Part shown: piece by piece, positions 50,829 through 60,468 of the stretch
How positions within the stretch are numbered: position 1 is the first letter of the stretch
Layout: the number at the start of each line of letters is the position of its first letter
Source of the DNA: Paenibacillus sp. MSJ-34
GTDB lineage: Bacteria > Bacillota > Bacilli > Paenibacillales > Paenibacillaceae
Assembly (NCBI RefSeq): GCF_018918005.1
Contig: NZ_JAHLPR010000008.1
Coordinates: 62,001-126,000 of the forward strand
Length of the DNA: 64,000 bases
Reading direction: 5' to 3'
Translations under genes and position numbers: made by a program
The notes under the pieces: model-generated
Told to the model about the DNA's origin: nothing
Database searches by the model: none
The model's input: the letters and a program-made list of their open reading frames with translations, nothing else

Positions 50829-50867
50829 TTTACATGAAATTAATATGCCGCAAACATTCCGTTAACC
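50829..50867 (+). promoter_or_regulatory. PHO box upstream of the CBS-MCP gene
   Basis: Four hexamers at exactly 11-bp steps: TTTACA (50829), TTAATA (50840), CAAACA (50851), TTAACC (50862). Degenerate but phased. It lies 80-120 nt before the start codon. Confidence 0.6.
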
Positions 50868-50949
50868 GTTCGCTGCTACACTGGTGCCGTAGGGATAGGA
50901 AGAAAGAACTACGATGCTCGCCGCATCGTCTATCGAGGAGGGAACCGAT

Positions 50950-52077
50950 ATGTCCGCGCAGGCGCTCCAAAAAATAATTGATTTTCCGCAAAAAGCGGAA
51001 GAAAGCGGGAGTGTGGATGTTCGCCGCTACATACAAGCGCCGACGGTTCTGGGACCGTTTCATACGTGCCGGGAAGCGATCGCCTTGCTAGGAAAAACGC
51101 CCGAAGAGGAGTGCATGGTCGTTGTGGACGAACAAGATGCGCCGCTCGGCTTGTTGATGAAAACCCGCTTTTTCCGCATCATCGGGCAAACGTACGGAAT
51201 CGACTTGTACGATTCGAAATCGGTCGCTAATCTGATGGACGCGAATGCGCTGCAGGTGGACATCTCCCTGCCGGTGCAGGAAATGATCGATTTGGCGCTG
51301 AACCGTCCGAACGAACAATGCTACGATTGCGTCATCGTAACGGAGCAAGGGCGGCTTCTTGGCATTGTAACGGTGGGGTCGCTGCTGCAATTGTCGTTAA
51401 CGCTGCAGCAAGCGGCCGTTCAATCGCAGCATCGCATTGCCCGGGGTACGGACGCCATGATCGCGCAAATTCACGAAGCGGCCGCGAACGTGACGCTTTC
51501 GGCGCGAAACGGAATTCTAGATTCGGAAGCGATGGTCGAATTGACGCTGCAAGGGAAGAAGGAACTAAGCAAAGTATCGGACGCGTTCGCCGGCATCATG
51601 CATAATACGGCACAGCAGGAACGGCATATTCGACATTTGCAGCAGCGAACGGCGGGCATCTCCGCGATCACGCAATTGATTCGCGACTTGGCCGAACAGA
51701 GCAATCTGCTGGCGCTCAACGCGAGCATCGAAGCGGCCAGAGCCGGCGCGTACGGCAAAGGATTTGCCGTCGTCGCTTCCGAGATGCGCAAGCTTGCGGA
51801 CCGCACGAAAGCGTCGGCCGACGCTATCGCCGGCATGCTCGGCGAAGTCGGGGAATCCGTTGCGGAAACGGCGCAATGGGTGCAGGCGGGACGCGCGGAG
51901 ACGGAGAACAGCGCGGCGTATGTTCGCGAAGCGGCGGAAGCATTCGAGAAGCTGCTGCACGCTGCGGAAGACCACCGGAAACAAGTGCAGGAAATGTTCG
52001 CAAACGCCGCCGTCGTCGATCGAAAAACGGATGAAGTCAAACAGGCGATTCGGAGCATCTTGAAATTTTTACACTGA
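50950..52077 (+). CDS. Soluble methyl-accepting protein with paired CBS motifs
   Basis: A 375-residue cytosolic signalling protein with no membrane helix. Two CBS motifs (about 24-90 and 95-155; [16 protein letters not shown] and [17 protein letters not shown]) form one adenine-nucleotide-type module. The C-terminal half (about 185-370) is an MCP signalling domain whose tip [23 protein letters not shown] and [16 protein letters not shown] is intact, so it could contact CheW/CheA. GAGGAGGG lies 7 nt before the ATG. It lies directly upstream of pstS, with its end overlapping the first PHO repeat of pstS, and has its own PHO box. It probably links phosphate or nucleotide status to chemotaxis; this is inference. 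Confidence 0.88.
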   Translation: MSAQALQKIIDFPQKAEESGSVDVRRYIQAPTVLGPFHTCREAIALLGKTPEEECMVVVDEQDAPLGLLMKTRFFRIIGQTYGIDLYDSKSVANLMDANALQVDISLPVQEMIDLALNRPNEQCYDCVIVTEQGRLLGIVTVGSLLQLSLTLQQAAVQSQHRIARGTDAMIAQIHEAAANVTLSARNGILDSEAMVELTLQGKKELSKVSDAFAGIMHNTAQQERHIRHLQQRTAGISAITQLIRDLAEQSNLLALNASIEAARAGAYGKGFAVVASEMRKLADRTKASADAIAGMLGEVGESVAETAQWVQAGRAETENSAAYVREAAEAFEKLLHAAEDHRKQVQEMFANAAVVDRKTDEVKQAIRSILKFLH

Positions 52078-52106
52078 GTTAACAAAACTTTCGAACAGGC
52101 TTAACA
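52068..52106 (+). promoter_or_regulatory. PHO box upstream of pstS
   Basis: Hexamers at 11-bp steps: TTTACA (52068), TTAACA (52079), TTCGAA (52090), TTAACA (52101). The first overlaps the end of the upstream gene. This is the classical PhoP target position, about 75-110 nt before pstS. Confidence 0.85.
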
Positions 52107-52178
52107 ATCTTTCGCTACCATTGGAAACGTAGCGAAGAAAAAGGATAAAAGTACGATGAATCAGGGGAGTGGTTGTAG

Positions 52179-53171
52179 ATGTTGAAACCGGGGAAAAAGA
52201 GTTTGCTAACGCTGCTAATTATTATTGTCGCGCTTACGCTTGCGGCTTGCGGCGGTACGAAAGCGGCAGAGACGCCTGCTGCGGAAACGCCGGCGGCAGG
52301 CAACGAATCGAATGCGGAAGAAACGGCGGCGCTGTCGGGTACGATAGAAATTGACGGTTCCAGCACGGTATTCCCGATGGCAGAAGCGATTGCGGAAGAG
52401 TTCAGCAAAGAGTATAAAGACGTTCGCGTAACGGTCGGCACGTCCGGCACCGGCGGCGGATTCAAACGTTTCACGAAAGGCGAGACGGCGATCAGCAACG
52501 CTTCCCGCGCCATTAAAGACAGCGAAGCGGAAGAAGCGAAGGCGAACGGCGTCGATTATATCGAATTAAAAGTAGCGTATGACGGGTTGTCCGTTGTCGT
52601 TAACAAAGATAATGACTGGGTAGATAAATTGTCGGTTGACGAACTGAAAAAAATATACGAGCCGAACAGCACGGTGAAAACATGGGCTGACGTTCGCGCC
52701 GGATGGCCGCAAGAGCCGATCAAAATTTATTCGCCGGGCGCGGATCACGGAACGTTCGATTATTTCACGGAAGAAATTATCGGCACGGCGAAAGAAAGCC
52801 GCAACGACAACCAAATTACGTTCAGCGCAGACACGAATGCGGTCGTGCAGGGCGTCATGGGCGACAAATATTCGATCGGGTATTTCGGCTACGCCTTCTA
52901 TGAAGAGAACGCGGATCAATTGAAGCTCGTTCCGGTCGACAACGGTACGGCGACGGTAACGCCTTCGATGGAAACGATCAAAGACGGCAGCTATTCTCCG
53001 CTTGCCCGCCCATTGTTGATCTATGTAAGCAAACAAGCGATGGAAAAACCGGAAGTGAAAACTTTCGTCGAATATTTCATGCAGCATGCCGGAAGCGTGG
53101 CGGGTGAAGTCGGATACGTTCCGCTCCCGGATGAGCAATACGACGCTGAAAAAGCGAAGCTGAGTCAATAA
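52179..53171 (+). CDS. pstS: Phosphate-binding lipoprotein PstS
   Basis: Extracellular phosphate receptor, 330 residues. The lipoprotein signal ends TLAACGG with the lipobox Cys24, followed by an Ala/Glu-rich tether (about 25-50). The phosphate-binding loops are visible: EIDGSSTVFPMAEAIAE, GTSGTGGGFKRFTKGETAISNASR, and SPGADHGTFDYFTEE. GGGGAGTGG lies upstream of the ATG. It heads pstSCAB-phoU and is preceded by a PHO box. A terminator-like hairpin separates it from pstC, so the receptor is likely made in excess of the permease. Confidence 0.96.
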   Translation: MLKPGKKSLLTLLIIIVALTLAACGGTKAAETPAAETPAAGNESNAEETAALSGTIEIDGSSTVFPMAEAIAEEFSKEYKDVRVTVGTSGTGGGFKRFTKGETAISNASRAIKDSEAEEAKANGVDYIELKVAYDGLSVVVNKDNDWVDKLSVDELKKIYEPNSTVKTWADVRAGWPQEPIKIYSPGADHGTFDYFTEEIIGTAKESRNDNQITFSADTNAVVQGVMGDKYSIGYFGYAFYEENADQLKLVPVDNGTATVTPSMETIKDGSYSPLARPLLIYVSKQAMEKPEVKTFVEYFMQHAGSVAGEVGYVPLPDEQYDAEKAKLSQ

Positions 53172-53194
53172 TCCTTAACGCAACACGAATCCAT

Positions 53195-53240
53195 AAAAAA
53201 GTGATGTCTCAACCTTTGAAAGCGAGGCATCACCTTTTTG
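53195..53240 (+). terminator. Attenuating terminator between pstS and pstC
   Basis: GTGATGTCTC and GAGGCATCAC form a 10-bp stem with one G-T wobble, followed by CTTTTTG. Preceding A residues make it partly bidirectional. Confidence 0.75.
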
Positions 53241-53283
53241 TGGATACGCACACGAAACGATAACAAAGCGAGGTTAAGGAAAA

Positions 53284-54213
53284 ATGAGCGATTTGGAATT
53301 GCAAACGAAGCGGCCCAAACTGCAGTTGAAAAATAAAAATATATATATGTTGGATAAATTGATGCCGGTCGTTTTATTTTTTTGTGCGGCGGTTTCGATC
53401 GTGACGACGATCGGGATCGTTTATACGTTGTTTTCGGAGACGTTTCAATTTTTCAAGCAAGTGCCGCTGTTCGATTTTCTGTTCGGCATGAAGTGGAGTC
53501 CGCTCATCGAACCGAAAAGCTTTGGCATTTGGCCGCTCTTGAGCGGCACGCTGCTCGTTACCGTCATCGCTTGCGTATTCGCGTTTCCCGTCGGCATCGC
53601 CAGCGCCATCTATTTAAGCGAATATGCGCCGAACCGCGTTCGCAAAATCGTCAAGCCGATTTTGGAAGTGCTCGCGGGCGTGCCTACGATCGTTTACGGT
53701 TATTTTGCGTTAACGTTCGTCACGCCGATCATTCGCGCTGTCTTCCCGTCGACCGGCGTATTTAACGCGCTCAGCGCCGGCATCGTCGTCGGCATTATGA
53801 TTATTCCGATGATTACCTCGCTCAGCGAAGATGCGATGGCGGCGGTGCCGCGCAGCTTGCGCCACGGCGCCTACGCGCTGGGTGCCACCCGTTTCGAGGT
53901 GGCGCTCAAAATCGTCGTGCCCGCGGCGTTCTCCGGCATCGTGTCCTCGGGCGTGCTGGCATTCTCCCGCGCGATCGGCGAGACGATGATCGTAACCGTC
54001 GCCGCCGGATCGACGCCGCAGCTCACGATGAATCCGCTCGAAAGCATCCAGACGATGACGGCGTATATCGTTCAAGTAAGTTTGGGCGATACCCCGCACG
54101 GTTCGATCGAATACGGCACCATATTCGCCGTCGGGCTCACGTTGTTCTTGTTCACTTTCCTATTAAATATATTAGCCTCTTACGTTGCCAAACGATTTAG
54201 GGAGGAGTATTGA
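53284..54213 (+). CDS. pstC: Phosphate ABC transporter permease PstC
   Basis: One of two membrane permeases of the high-affinity phosphate importer; 309 residues. Six hydrophobic helices are visible from about 25-50 and 80-300, with the binding-protein-dependent transport loop [33 protein letters not shown] (EAA-type loop) in the C-terminal half. The ATG at 53284 has AGGTTAAGGA upstream. It follows pstS after the attenuator and precedes pstA by only 2 nt. Confidence 0.95.
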   Translation: MSDLELQTKRPKLQLKNKNIYMLDKLMPVVLFFCAAVSIVTTIGIVYTLFSETFQFFKQVPLFDFLFGMKWSPLIEPKSFGIWPLLSGTLLVTVIACVFAFPVGIASAIYLSEYAPNRVRKIVKPILEVLAGVPTIVYGYFALTFVTPIIRAVFPSTGVFNALSAGIVVGIMIIPMITSLSEDAMAAVPRSLRHGAYALGATRFEVALKIVVPAAFSGIVSSGVLAFSRAIGETMIVTVAAGSTPQLTMNPLESIQTMTAYIVQVSLGDTPHGSIEYGTIFAVGLTLFLFTFLLNILASYVAKRFREEY

Positions 54214-54215
54214 TT

Positions 54216-55091
54216 ATGAGCATTTTACAGGATGCGAACCGGGGCCAGATCCGCAAGCGGCGCAATACGGATTTCGCGCTGCACCTGCTGTTTGTCGCAG
54301 CCACCTCGATCGGTATTTTGGCGTTGATGGCTTTGTTGATCAATATTATGATGGACGGACTGACGCGTCTGTCTCCGGAATTATTTACGAATTACCCTTC
54401 GCGGTTCGCTGCCAAAGCCGGAATGAAATCCGCCATCGTCGGCACGATTTATATGATCTTGATTATGGCTCCGTTGTCGTTCGTCCTTGGCGTCGGGGCG
54501 GCGATTTATTTGGAGGAATATTCGAAGAAAAACCGGTTAACGCGATTGCTGCAGTTGAATATCAGCACGTTGGCCGGCGTACCCTCCATCGTATACGGCA
54601 TCCTCGGATTGACGCTGTTCGTGCGCGGCCTTCATCTGGAGCGGAGCTTGCTGTCCGGCGCGCTTACGATGACGCTGCTCGTATTGCCGATTATCATCGT
54701 ATCTTCCCAAGAAGCGCTGCGTGCGGTGCCCAAATCGCGGCGGGAAGCTTCCTATGCGCTTGGGGCGTCCAAATGGCAGACGGTGTCGCGCTCGGTGCTG
54801 CCTTCGGCGATTCCCGGCATTTTGACGGGCGTCATTCTCGCGCTTTCCAGAGCGATCGGCGAAACGGCACCGCTTATTATGATCGGCGCGCTGACGTTTG
54901 TCGCCTTCTTGCCTAGCGGCATTATGGACTCGTTTACGGTTATGCCGATTCAAATCTTCAACTGGGTCTCGAGACCGCAGGTCGCGTTCCATGAATTGGC
55001 GGCGGCAGGCATTATCGTCCTGCTCGTACTGTTGATCTTGATGAATTTTTCCGCCATTGTGTTGCGCAACAAGTATCAGAAAAATATATGA
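54216..55091 (+). CDS. pstA: Phosphate ABC transporter permease PstA
   Basis: Second permease, 291 residues. Six helices are visible (first about 22-45). The EAA-type loop with [39 protein letters not shown] is conserved and contacts PstB. GGAGGAG lies 8 nt before ATG 54216; a TTG at 54210 is in frame but unlikely. The gap to pstC is 2 nt, and to pstB 28 nt, so the operon is tight. C-terminal helix spans about 262-285. Confidence 0.95.
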   Translation: MSILQDANRGQIRKRRNTDFALHLLFVAATSIGILALMALLINIMMDGLTRLSPELFTNYPSRFAAKAGMKSAIVGTIYMILIMAPLSFVLGVGAAIYLEEYSKKNRLTRLLQLNISTLAGVPSIVYGILGLTLFVRGLHLERSLLSGALTMTLLVLPIIIVSSQEALRAVPKSRREASYALGASKWQTVSRSVLPSAIPGILTGVILALSRAIGETAPLIMIGALTFVAFLPSGIMDSFTVMPIQIFNWVSRPQVAFHELAAAGIIVLLVLLILMNFSAIVLRNKYQKNI

Positions 55092-55119
55092 GAACATCGG
55101 GAAAAGGGGGGCATCGAGG

Positions 55120-55875
55120 ATGCAAACGTTAATCGATATCAAAGATTTGAACTTATATTACGGTACGTATCATGCGCTTAAAAACGTAAACCTGGAAATA
55201 CCCGAAAAAGCGATTACCGCGTTTATCGGCCCTTCCGGCTGCGGGAAATCGACGCTGCTGCGCACGCTCAACCGGATGAACGACATGATTGCCGGTTCGA
55301 AAATCGAAGGAAAAGTCGAAATTGCAGGCACCGACATTTACGGCAAAGAAGTGGACGTGGAAACGTTGCGCAAAAAAGTCGGCATGGTGTTTCAACAGCC
55401 GAATCCTTTTCCGAAATCGATATACGATAATATCGCATACGGTCCAAGATTGCACGGCGTCCGCAGCAAGAAGCGGCTCGACGAGATCGTCGAGCATAGC
55501 TTGCGGAAGGCGGTGCTATGGGACGAAGTGAAAGATTATTTGAAACGGTCCGCCTTCAGCTTGTCGGGAGGACAGCAGCAGCGGCTATGTATTGCTCGGG
55601 CGCTCGCCGTCAACCCGGATATTTTGCTGATGGACGAATCGACTTCGGCGCTCGATCCGATCTCGACGCTCAAAATCGAGGAATTGGCGCAGGAGTTGAA
55701 GGCTCAGTACACGATCGTCATGGTAACCCACAATATGCATCAGGCCGCGCGCGTCTCCGACCGGACCGTATTTTTCTTGAACGGCGAAGTCGTCGAAGCG
55801 ACGGAAACGGAAAAATTGTTCTCGAATCCGAGCGATCAACGTACGGAAGATTATATTACGGGCCGATTCGGATAA
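55120..55875 (+). CDS. pstB: Phosphate ABC transporter ATPase PstB
   Basis: ATPase subunit of the importer; 251 residues, normal length. Walker A is GPSGCGKST (about 38-46), the Q-loop lies in [20 protein letters not shown], the signature is [15 protein letters not shown], Walker B is [13 protein letters not shown], and the switch histidine is in [14 protein letters not shown]. In most PstB the Walker B region reads DEPTSALDP; here Pro is Ser (DESTSALDP). The catalytic Glu is kept. GGGGGG lies upstream of the ATG. It lies between pstA and phoU. Confidence 0.95.
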   Translation: MQTLIDIKDLNLYYGTYHALKNVNLEIPEKAITAFIGPSGCGKSTLLRTLNRMNDMIAGSKIEGKVEIAGTDIYGKEVDVETLRKKVGMVFQQPNPFPKSIYDNIAYGPRLHGVRSKKRLDEIVEHSLRKAVLWDEVKDYLKRSAFSLSGGQQQRLCIARALAVNPDILLMDESTSALDPISTLKIEELAQELKAQYTIVMVTHNMHQAARVSDRTVFFLNGEVVEATETEKLFSNPSDQRTEDYITGRFG

Positions 55876-55899
55876 TCCAACGGACAGGAGGAAAGAATC

Positions 55900-56556
55900 A
55901 TGGTTCAAAGGAAAGAATTCGATCAACAGTTGAATGAATTAACGGCCCTGCTCGAGGAGATGGGCAAGCGCGTCGAGACGATGCTCAGCGAAGCGGTGGA
56001 CGCGTTGCAGCGGGTGGATGCGGAGCAGGCGCGGAAAATTATATCGATCGATCCCGAATTGAATCAAATGGAAGATAAAGTGGTAGAGAAAGGTTCCATG
56101 CTCATTGCGACGCAGCAGCCTGTAGCCAAAGATTTAAGGCGTATTCTGGCGGCGTTCAAAATTGCCAGCGATTTGGAGCGGATGGGAGACTTATCGGTCG
56201 ACATTGCCAAAGTCGTACTCAGAATCGAAGGCCAGCAGTTGATGAAGCCGTTGATCGATATTCCGCAAATGGCCGACATCGTCACGCAGATGACCTATGA
56301 ATCGATTCAAGCGTATTCGGAAGAGAACGTCGATCTGGCCTACAAAATGTCCAAGGACGACGATCAGGTCGATCAATTGTACAGCCAAATCGTACGCGAA
56401 CTGTTTACGCTGATGGCGCAAAATCCGGCTACCATATCCCAGGCGATGCTGCTTACTTTTGTCGGACGTTATATCGAACGAATCGCCGATCATGCGACGA
56501 ATATCGGAGAGAGCGTCATTTATTTGGTCACCGGCAAACGAGCCGATCTGAACTAA
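55900..56556 (+). CDS. phoU: Phosphate signalling protein PhoU
   Basis: A 218-residue all-helical protein of two repeated three-helix bundles that regulates Pst and PhoR. The metal-contacting E/D-rich signatures are seen in helices with IISIDPELNQMEDKVVEKG, RRILAAFKIASDLERMGDLSVDIAK (first repeat) and LLTFVGRYIERIADHATNIGESVIYLVTG (second). AGGAGGAAAG is upstream of the ATG; the gap from pstB is 24 nt. B. subtilis lacks a phoU-type gene in this operon, but Paenibacillaceae commonly have it. A terminator follows. Confidence 0.95.
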   Translation: MVQRKEFDQQLNELTALLEEMGKRVETMLSEAVDALQRVDAEQARKIISIDPELNQMEDKVVEKGSMLIATQQPVAKDLRRILAAFKIASDLERMGDLSVDIAKVVLRIEGQQLMKPLIDIPQMADIVTQMTYESIQAYSEENVDLAYKMSKDDDQVDQLYSQIVRELFTLMAQNPATISQAMLLTFVGRYIERIADHATNIGESVIYLVTGKRADLN

Positions 56557-56600
56557 TAGAAGTGCTGAAAAGTTGACTTTTTGAACACGCATTAATATGG

Positions 56601-56637
56601 GCAGGATCCGTTTCTTATGAAACCGATTCTGTTTTTT
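56601..56637 (+). terminator. Terminator of pst-phoU operon
   Basis: CAGGATCCGTTTC and GAAACCGATTCTG pair with one mismatch and one wobble around TTAT, followed by six T residues. Confidence 0.8.
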
Positions 56638-56759
56638 GTTTTCCATGCGCTTTCGGCAAAAGCTTTTTTATCTTTCTAGCGCACTATGCTATCATAGAAT
56701 ATAGGAATCGGTGTCTGTCCGCAGGACGGAACCGCCATGTTGAGAAATCGAGGTGTTGT

Positions 56760-59411
56760 ATGGATAAAATCATTCTGATCGATGGGAACAGCATTGCCAA
56801 CCGGGCGTTTTACGCGATGCCCCCTTTGACGAATTCCAGCGGACTGCACACAAATGCCGTATACGGCTTTACTACGATGTTACTGAAATTAATTGAAGAG
56901 GAAAAACCTACGCATATGCTCGTCGCGTTCGACGCAGGCAAAATTACGTTCCGGCATGCGGAATACAAAGAATATAAGGGCGGGCGCGCCAAGACGCCGC
57001 CGGAGTTGTCCGAGCAATTCCCGCTCATGAAACAGCTGCTCGAAGGCTGCGGAATCGCCCAGTTTGAAATGTCGGGCTACGAAGCGGACGATATTATCGG
57101 GACGTTAACCCGTCTTGCGGATGAAGCGGGGAAGCAAACGCTCGTCGTGACGGGCGACAAAGACATGCTGCAGCTCGCCTCCGAACATGTGACGATTGCG
57201 CTAACGCGCAAAGGCGTAACGGAGATCGAAGCTTATAATCCGGCGCAAATCAAGGAAAAGTACGGTTTAACGCCTGGGCAGATCGTCGATTTAAAAGGGC
57301 TGATGGGCGATGCGTCCGACAACATTCCGGGCGTGCCGGGAGTCGGCGAGAAAACGGCGCTTAAGCTGCTGCATCAATATCAGACGGTGGAAGAAGTCAT
57401 TGCGCATGTTCATGAATTAAAAGGAAAGCTGAAAGAAAATATAGAAAGCCATGTGCAAGACGCGAAAATGAGCAAAGAGCTCGCGACAATATTCCGCGAC
57501 ATGCCGCTTGAGAAAGAATGGGACGACATGAAATTTAACGGCCTGCAAACCGAAACGGCCGTGCCCGTTTTTCGCAAGCTTGAATTCAAGTCGCTTCTGG
57601 AGCGTCTCGACTTAACGGCGGCGCAAACGGATGAAAGCCGGGAGCCGGAGTCGCCGCTGCAATTGGTCGTGCTTGACGAAACGAATGTCGGTTCGCTGAT
57701 CGAACGGCTTGCCGAAGTAGATGTCGTCCATGTGGAATCGGCCGGCGAGAATCCGCATCATGCGGTATTGATCGGCATCGCGCTGCGGACGTCGGATACG
57801 AGCTATTACGTGCCGTTCGAACTGCTCGCTTCCGAGGCGGGGGCGCCGCTAAGGGAGTGGTTTGCGGACGAGAACATTCCGAAGCGGGGGTACGATCTGC
57901 ACAAGGCGGACATCGTGCTCCATTGGCACGGCATATTGCTGCAGGGAGCCGCATTCGACGTTCACCTCGCGGCGTATTTGCTCGATCCGACGGAATCCGA
58001 CCAGTCGCTTAGCGCGCTAACCTCGAAATACGGCTTGCCTTCGTTGCAGTCGGATGAGGCCGTGTTCGGCAAAGGAGCCAAATTCAAAGTGCCGGATCTC
58101 GAAATCGTAAGCGAGCATTTGGGCCGGAAAGCTGCGTCGATTCAACAAGTTATCGCGAAACAGCAGGAGGACTTGGAGAAATACGAAATGCATCGCCTGT
58201 ATTACGAGTTGGAGCTGCCGTTGTCGAAAGTGCTGGCCGATATGGAAAAGCAAGGCATCTCGGTGAACGCGGAAGGTTTGCAGCGGCTCGGCCAAGAATT
58301 CGAGGCGCAAATCGCTACGCTGGTTCAAGACATTTACGAACTGGCCGGTACGGAATTTAACATCAATTCGCCGAAGCAGCTTGGCGAAATTTTGTTCGAT
58401 AAATTGGGCTTGCCTGTCGTGAAGAAGACGAAGACAGGCTATTCGACCGACGCGGAAGTATTGGAGAAGTTGGAACCGTACCATGAAATCGTGCGAAAAA
58501 TTTTGCATTACCGCCAAATCGCCAAGCTTCAATCGACCTATGTGGAAGGCTTGTTGAAAGAGGTTCGTCCGGAAACGGGGAAAGTGCATACGTACTACCG
58601 TCAAACCATTGCGGCGACAGGGCGTCTCAGCAGCCAGTTTCCGAATTTGCAGAACATTCCGATCCGGCTGGAGGAAGGGCGCAAAATTAGACAAGTGTTC
58701 GTTCCGTCCGAACCGGGCTGGCATATTCTGGCGGCAGATTATTCGCAAATCGAATTGCGCGTGCTTGCCCATATATCGCAGGACGAGAAATTGAAAGAAG
58801 CGTTCGTGCATAATATGGACATTCATACGAAAACGGCCATGGATGTCTTCGGGGTATCCGAATCCGATGTGGACTCGAATATGCGCCGGCAGGCGAAAGC
58901 CGTCAACTTCGGCATCGTGTACGGCATTAGCGATTACGGATTGTCGCAAAACTTGAACATTACGCGCAAAGAAGCGGCTAAATTTATCGAGCAGTATTTT
59001 GCCGTCTTCCAAGGGGTTCGCCGGTTTATGGACGACATCGTGAAGCAAGCGCGGAGCGACGGTTTCGTACGCACATTGCTCGAGCGGCGCCGTTATTTGC
59101 CGGAAATTAACGCGTCCAATTACAATTTGCGGTCGTTTGCCGAACGGACGGCGATGAATACGCCGATCCAGGGAACGGCGGCGGATATTATCAAGCTCGC
59201 CATGGTTCAGATGGATGAACGGTTGCGGGCGGAGAAGCTGCGCAGCCGCATGCTGCTGCAAGTGCATGACGAATTGGTATTTGAAGTGCCGGAAGAAGAA
59301 TTGGAGACGATGAGCCGGATCGTGCCGGAAGTCATGGCCGGAGCGCTGCAGCTTGACGTTCCGCTGCAAGCGGATGTCAGCTATGGTTCGAATTGGTATG
59401 AAGCCAAGTAA
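56760..59411 (+). CDS. polA: DNA polymerase I
   Basis: Repair and Okazaki-processing polymerase, 883 residues. The 5'-nuclease domain (about 1-290) has the acidic clusters (FDAGKITFRH, GYEADDIIGTL, VTGDKDMLQL) intact. The central 3'-5' exonuclease-like domain (about 310-480) reads VVHVESAGENPHH where an active enzyme has an Asp-x-Glu motif, so proofreading is absent, as in Bacillus PolA. Polymerase motifs: A ILAADYSQIELRVLAH, B RRQAKAVNFGIVYG, C LQVHDELVFEV. GAGGTG precedes the ATG. It lies before mutM, with the gap of 85 nt, as in B. subtilis. Confidence 0.96.
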   Translation: MDKIILIDGNSIANRAFYAMPPLTNSSGLHTNAVYGFTTMLLKLIEEEKPTHMLVAFDAGKITFRHAEYKEYKGGRAKTPPELSEQFPLMKQLLEGCGIAQFEMSGYEADDIIGTLTRLADEAGKQTLVVTGDKDMLQLASEHVTIALTRKGVTEIEAYNPAQIKEKYGLTPGQIVDLKGLMGDASDNIPGVPGVGEKTALKLLHQYQTVEEVIAHVHELKGKLKENIESHVQDAKMSKELATIFRDMPLEKEWDDMKFNGLQTETAVPVFRKLEFKSLLERLDLTAAQTDESREPESPLQLVVLDETNVGSLIERLAEVDVVHVESAGENPHHAVLIGIALRTSDTSYYVPFELLASEAGAPLREWFADENIPKRGYDLHKADIVLHWHGILLQGAAFDVHLAAYLLDPTESDQSLSALTSKYGLPSLQSDEAVFGKGAKFKVPDLEIVSEHLGRKAASIQQVIAKQQEDLEKYEMHRLYYELELPLSKVLADMEKQGISVNAEGLQRLGQEFEAQIATLVQDIYELAGTEFNINSPKQLGEILFDKLGLPVVKKTKTGYSTDAEVLEKLEPYHEIVRKILHYRQIAKLQSTYVEGLLKEVRPETGKVHTYYRQTIAATGRLSSQFPNLQNIPIRLEEGRKIRQVFVPSEPGWHILAADYSQIELRVLAHISQDEKLKEAFVHNMDIHTKTAMDVFGVSESDVDSNMRRQAKAVNFGIVYGISDYGLSQNLNITRKEAAKFIEQYFAVFQGVRRFMDDIVKQARSDGFVRTLLERRRYLPEINASNYNLRSFAERTAMNTPIQGTAADIIKLAMVQMDERLRAEKLRSRMLLQVHDELVFEVPEEELETMSRIVPEVMAGALQLDVPLQADVSYGSNWYEAK

Positions 59412-59496
59412 TGCCGTCATGCGCTCCCGTTGTCCGGCAAGCTTCGATGGATTGGCCGGGAAGGTTCCGGTATAATATGGACTGAGGTGAAATTTC

Positions 59497-60342
59497 ATGC
59501 CGGAATTGCCTGAAGTGGAAACGGTAAAACGAACGTTAAACCAGTTAATTATCGGAAAACAAATCGAACGCGTCACCGTCTCGTTGCCGCGTATTATACA
59601 ACGCCCGCAAGATACGCTTATGTTCGCGGCTCTGCTTGCCGGGCATACGTTTCAACGAGTGGAGCGCCGCGGGAAATTTCTAAGGATGACGCTGGACGGG
59701 CTCGTGCTCGTATCCCATTTGCGTATGGAAGGCCGTTTCGGCCTTTATAAGCGGGACGAGCCGCTCGAGAAGCATACCCATGTCATCTTTCATTTTACCG
59801 ACGGCACGGAATTGCGTTACAAAGACGTGCGGCAGTTCGGCACGATGCATCTATTCGAACCGGGCGAAGAACTGAAAGAGCCTCCGCTCAGCAAGCTCGG
59901 GCTCGAACCGCTCGATGCGGATTTTACGCTGGAGAAGTTCAAGCAAGCGATCGCCCGGCGTACGACGAAAATTAAAACCGTGTTGTTAAACCAGGCATAT
60001 ATTGTCGGGATCGGCAATATTTATGTCGATGAAGCTTTGTTCCGCTCCGGCATCCATCCGGAGAGATCGCCGCAATCATTAACGTCGGAAGAGTTCGAAC
60101 GGTTGTTCCGGGCTATTATTGAAACGTTGAATGAAGCGGTCGATGCCGGCGGTTCGTCTATTAAGTCATACGTGAACGGACAAGGCGAGATGGGAATGTT
60201 CCAACATCAGCTTCTTATTTACGGAAGGAAAGACGAGCCATGCGTCAGGTGCGGCGCAATCGTGGAAAAAACGGTCGTCGGCGGCAGGGGAACGCATATA
60301 TGCCCGCAATGCCAGCCTCGGCCCGATTCATTCGTTTCGTAA
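59497..60342 (+). CDS. mutM: Formamidopyrimidine-DNA glycosylase MutM
   Basis: Excises oxidised purines such as 8-oxoguanine; 281 residues. After the removed Met, Pro and Glu of MPELPEVETVKRTL are catalytic; Lys in GKFLRM and the H2TH helices (QAYIVGIGNIYVDEALF) follow. The C-terminal zinc finger is CVRC and CPQC separated by 16 residues (about 248-271). GAGGTGAA lies before the ATG. polA-mutM order suits a base-excision repair pair and matches the Bacillus layout. Confidence 0.96.
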   Translation: MPELPEVETVKRTLNQLIIGKQIERVTVSLPRIIQRPQDTLMFAALLAGHTFQRVERRGKFLRMTLDGLVLVSHLRMEGRFGLYKRDEPLEKHTHVIFHFTDGTELRYKDVRQFGTMHLFEPGEELKEPPLSKLGLEPLDADFTLEKFKQAIARRTTKIKTVLLNQAYIVGIGNIYVDEALFRSGIHPERSPQSLTSEEFERLFRAIIETLNEAVDAGGSSIKSYVNGQGEMGMFQHQLLIYGRKDEPCVRCGAIVEKTVVGGRGTHICPQCQPRPDSFVS

Positions 60343-60468
60343 TCGCCTGTTGAAACGATTCGTATCGCTAGGCACCTTACCGCCCAATCTCCCATATGAT
60401 GTGTAAGACATTAACCGCAGGCTTTACGGAAGTGGCAATGATGCGGTTTATACGGGAGGGGAATTCGG

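Noticed and set aside
57690-58200. polA as a defective gene because the exonuclease motif is missing
   Set aside because: Loss of the proofreading residues is normal for PolA of Bacillales; all polymerase and 5'-nuclease motifs are intact.
58017-59576. A 519-codon open frame antisense to polA and mutM
   Set aside because: It is a shadow of the polA reading frame in a GC-moderate region; it has no domain or ribosome site and runs through conserved polymerase motifs.
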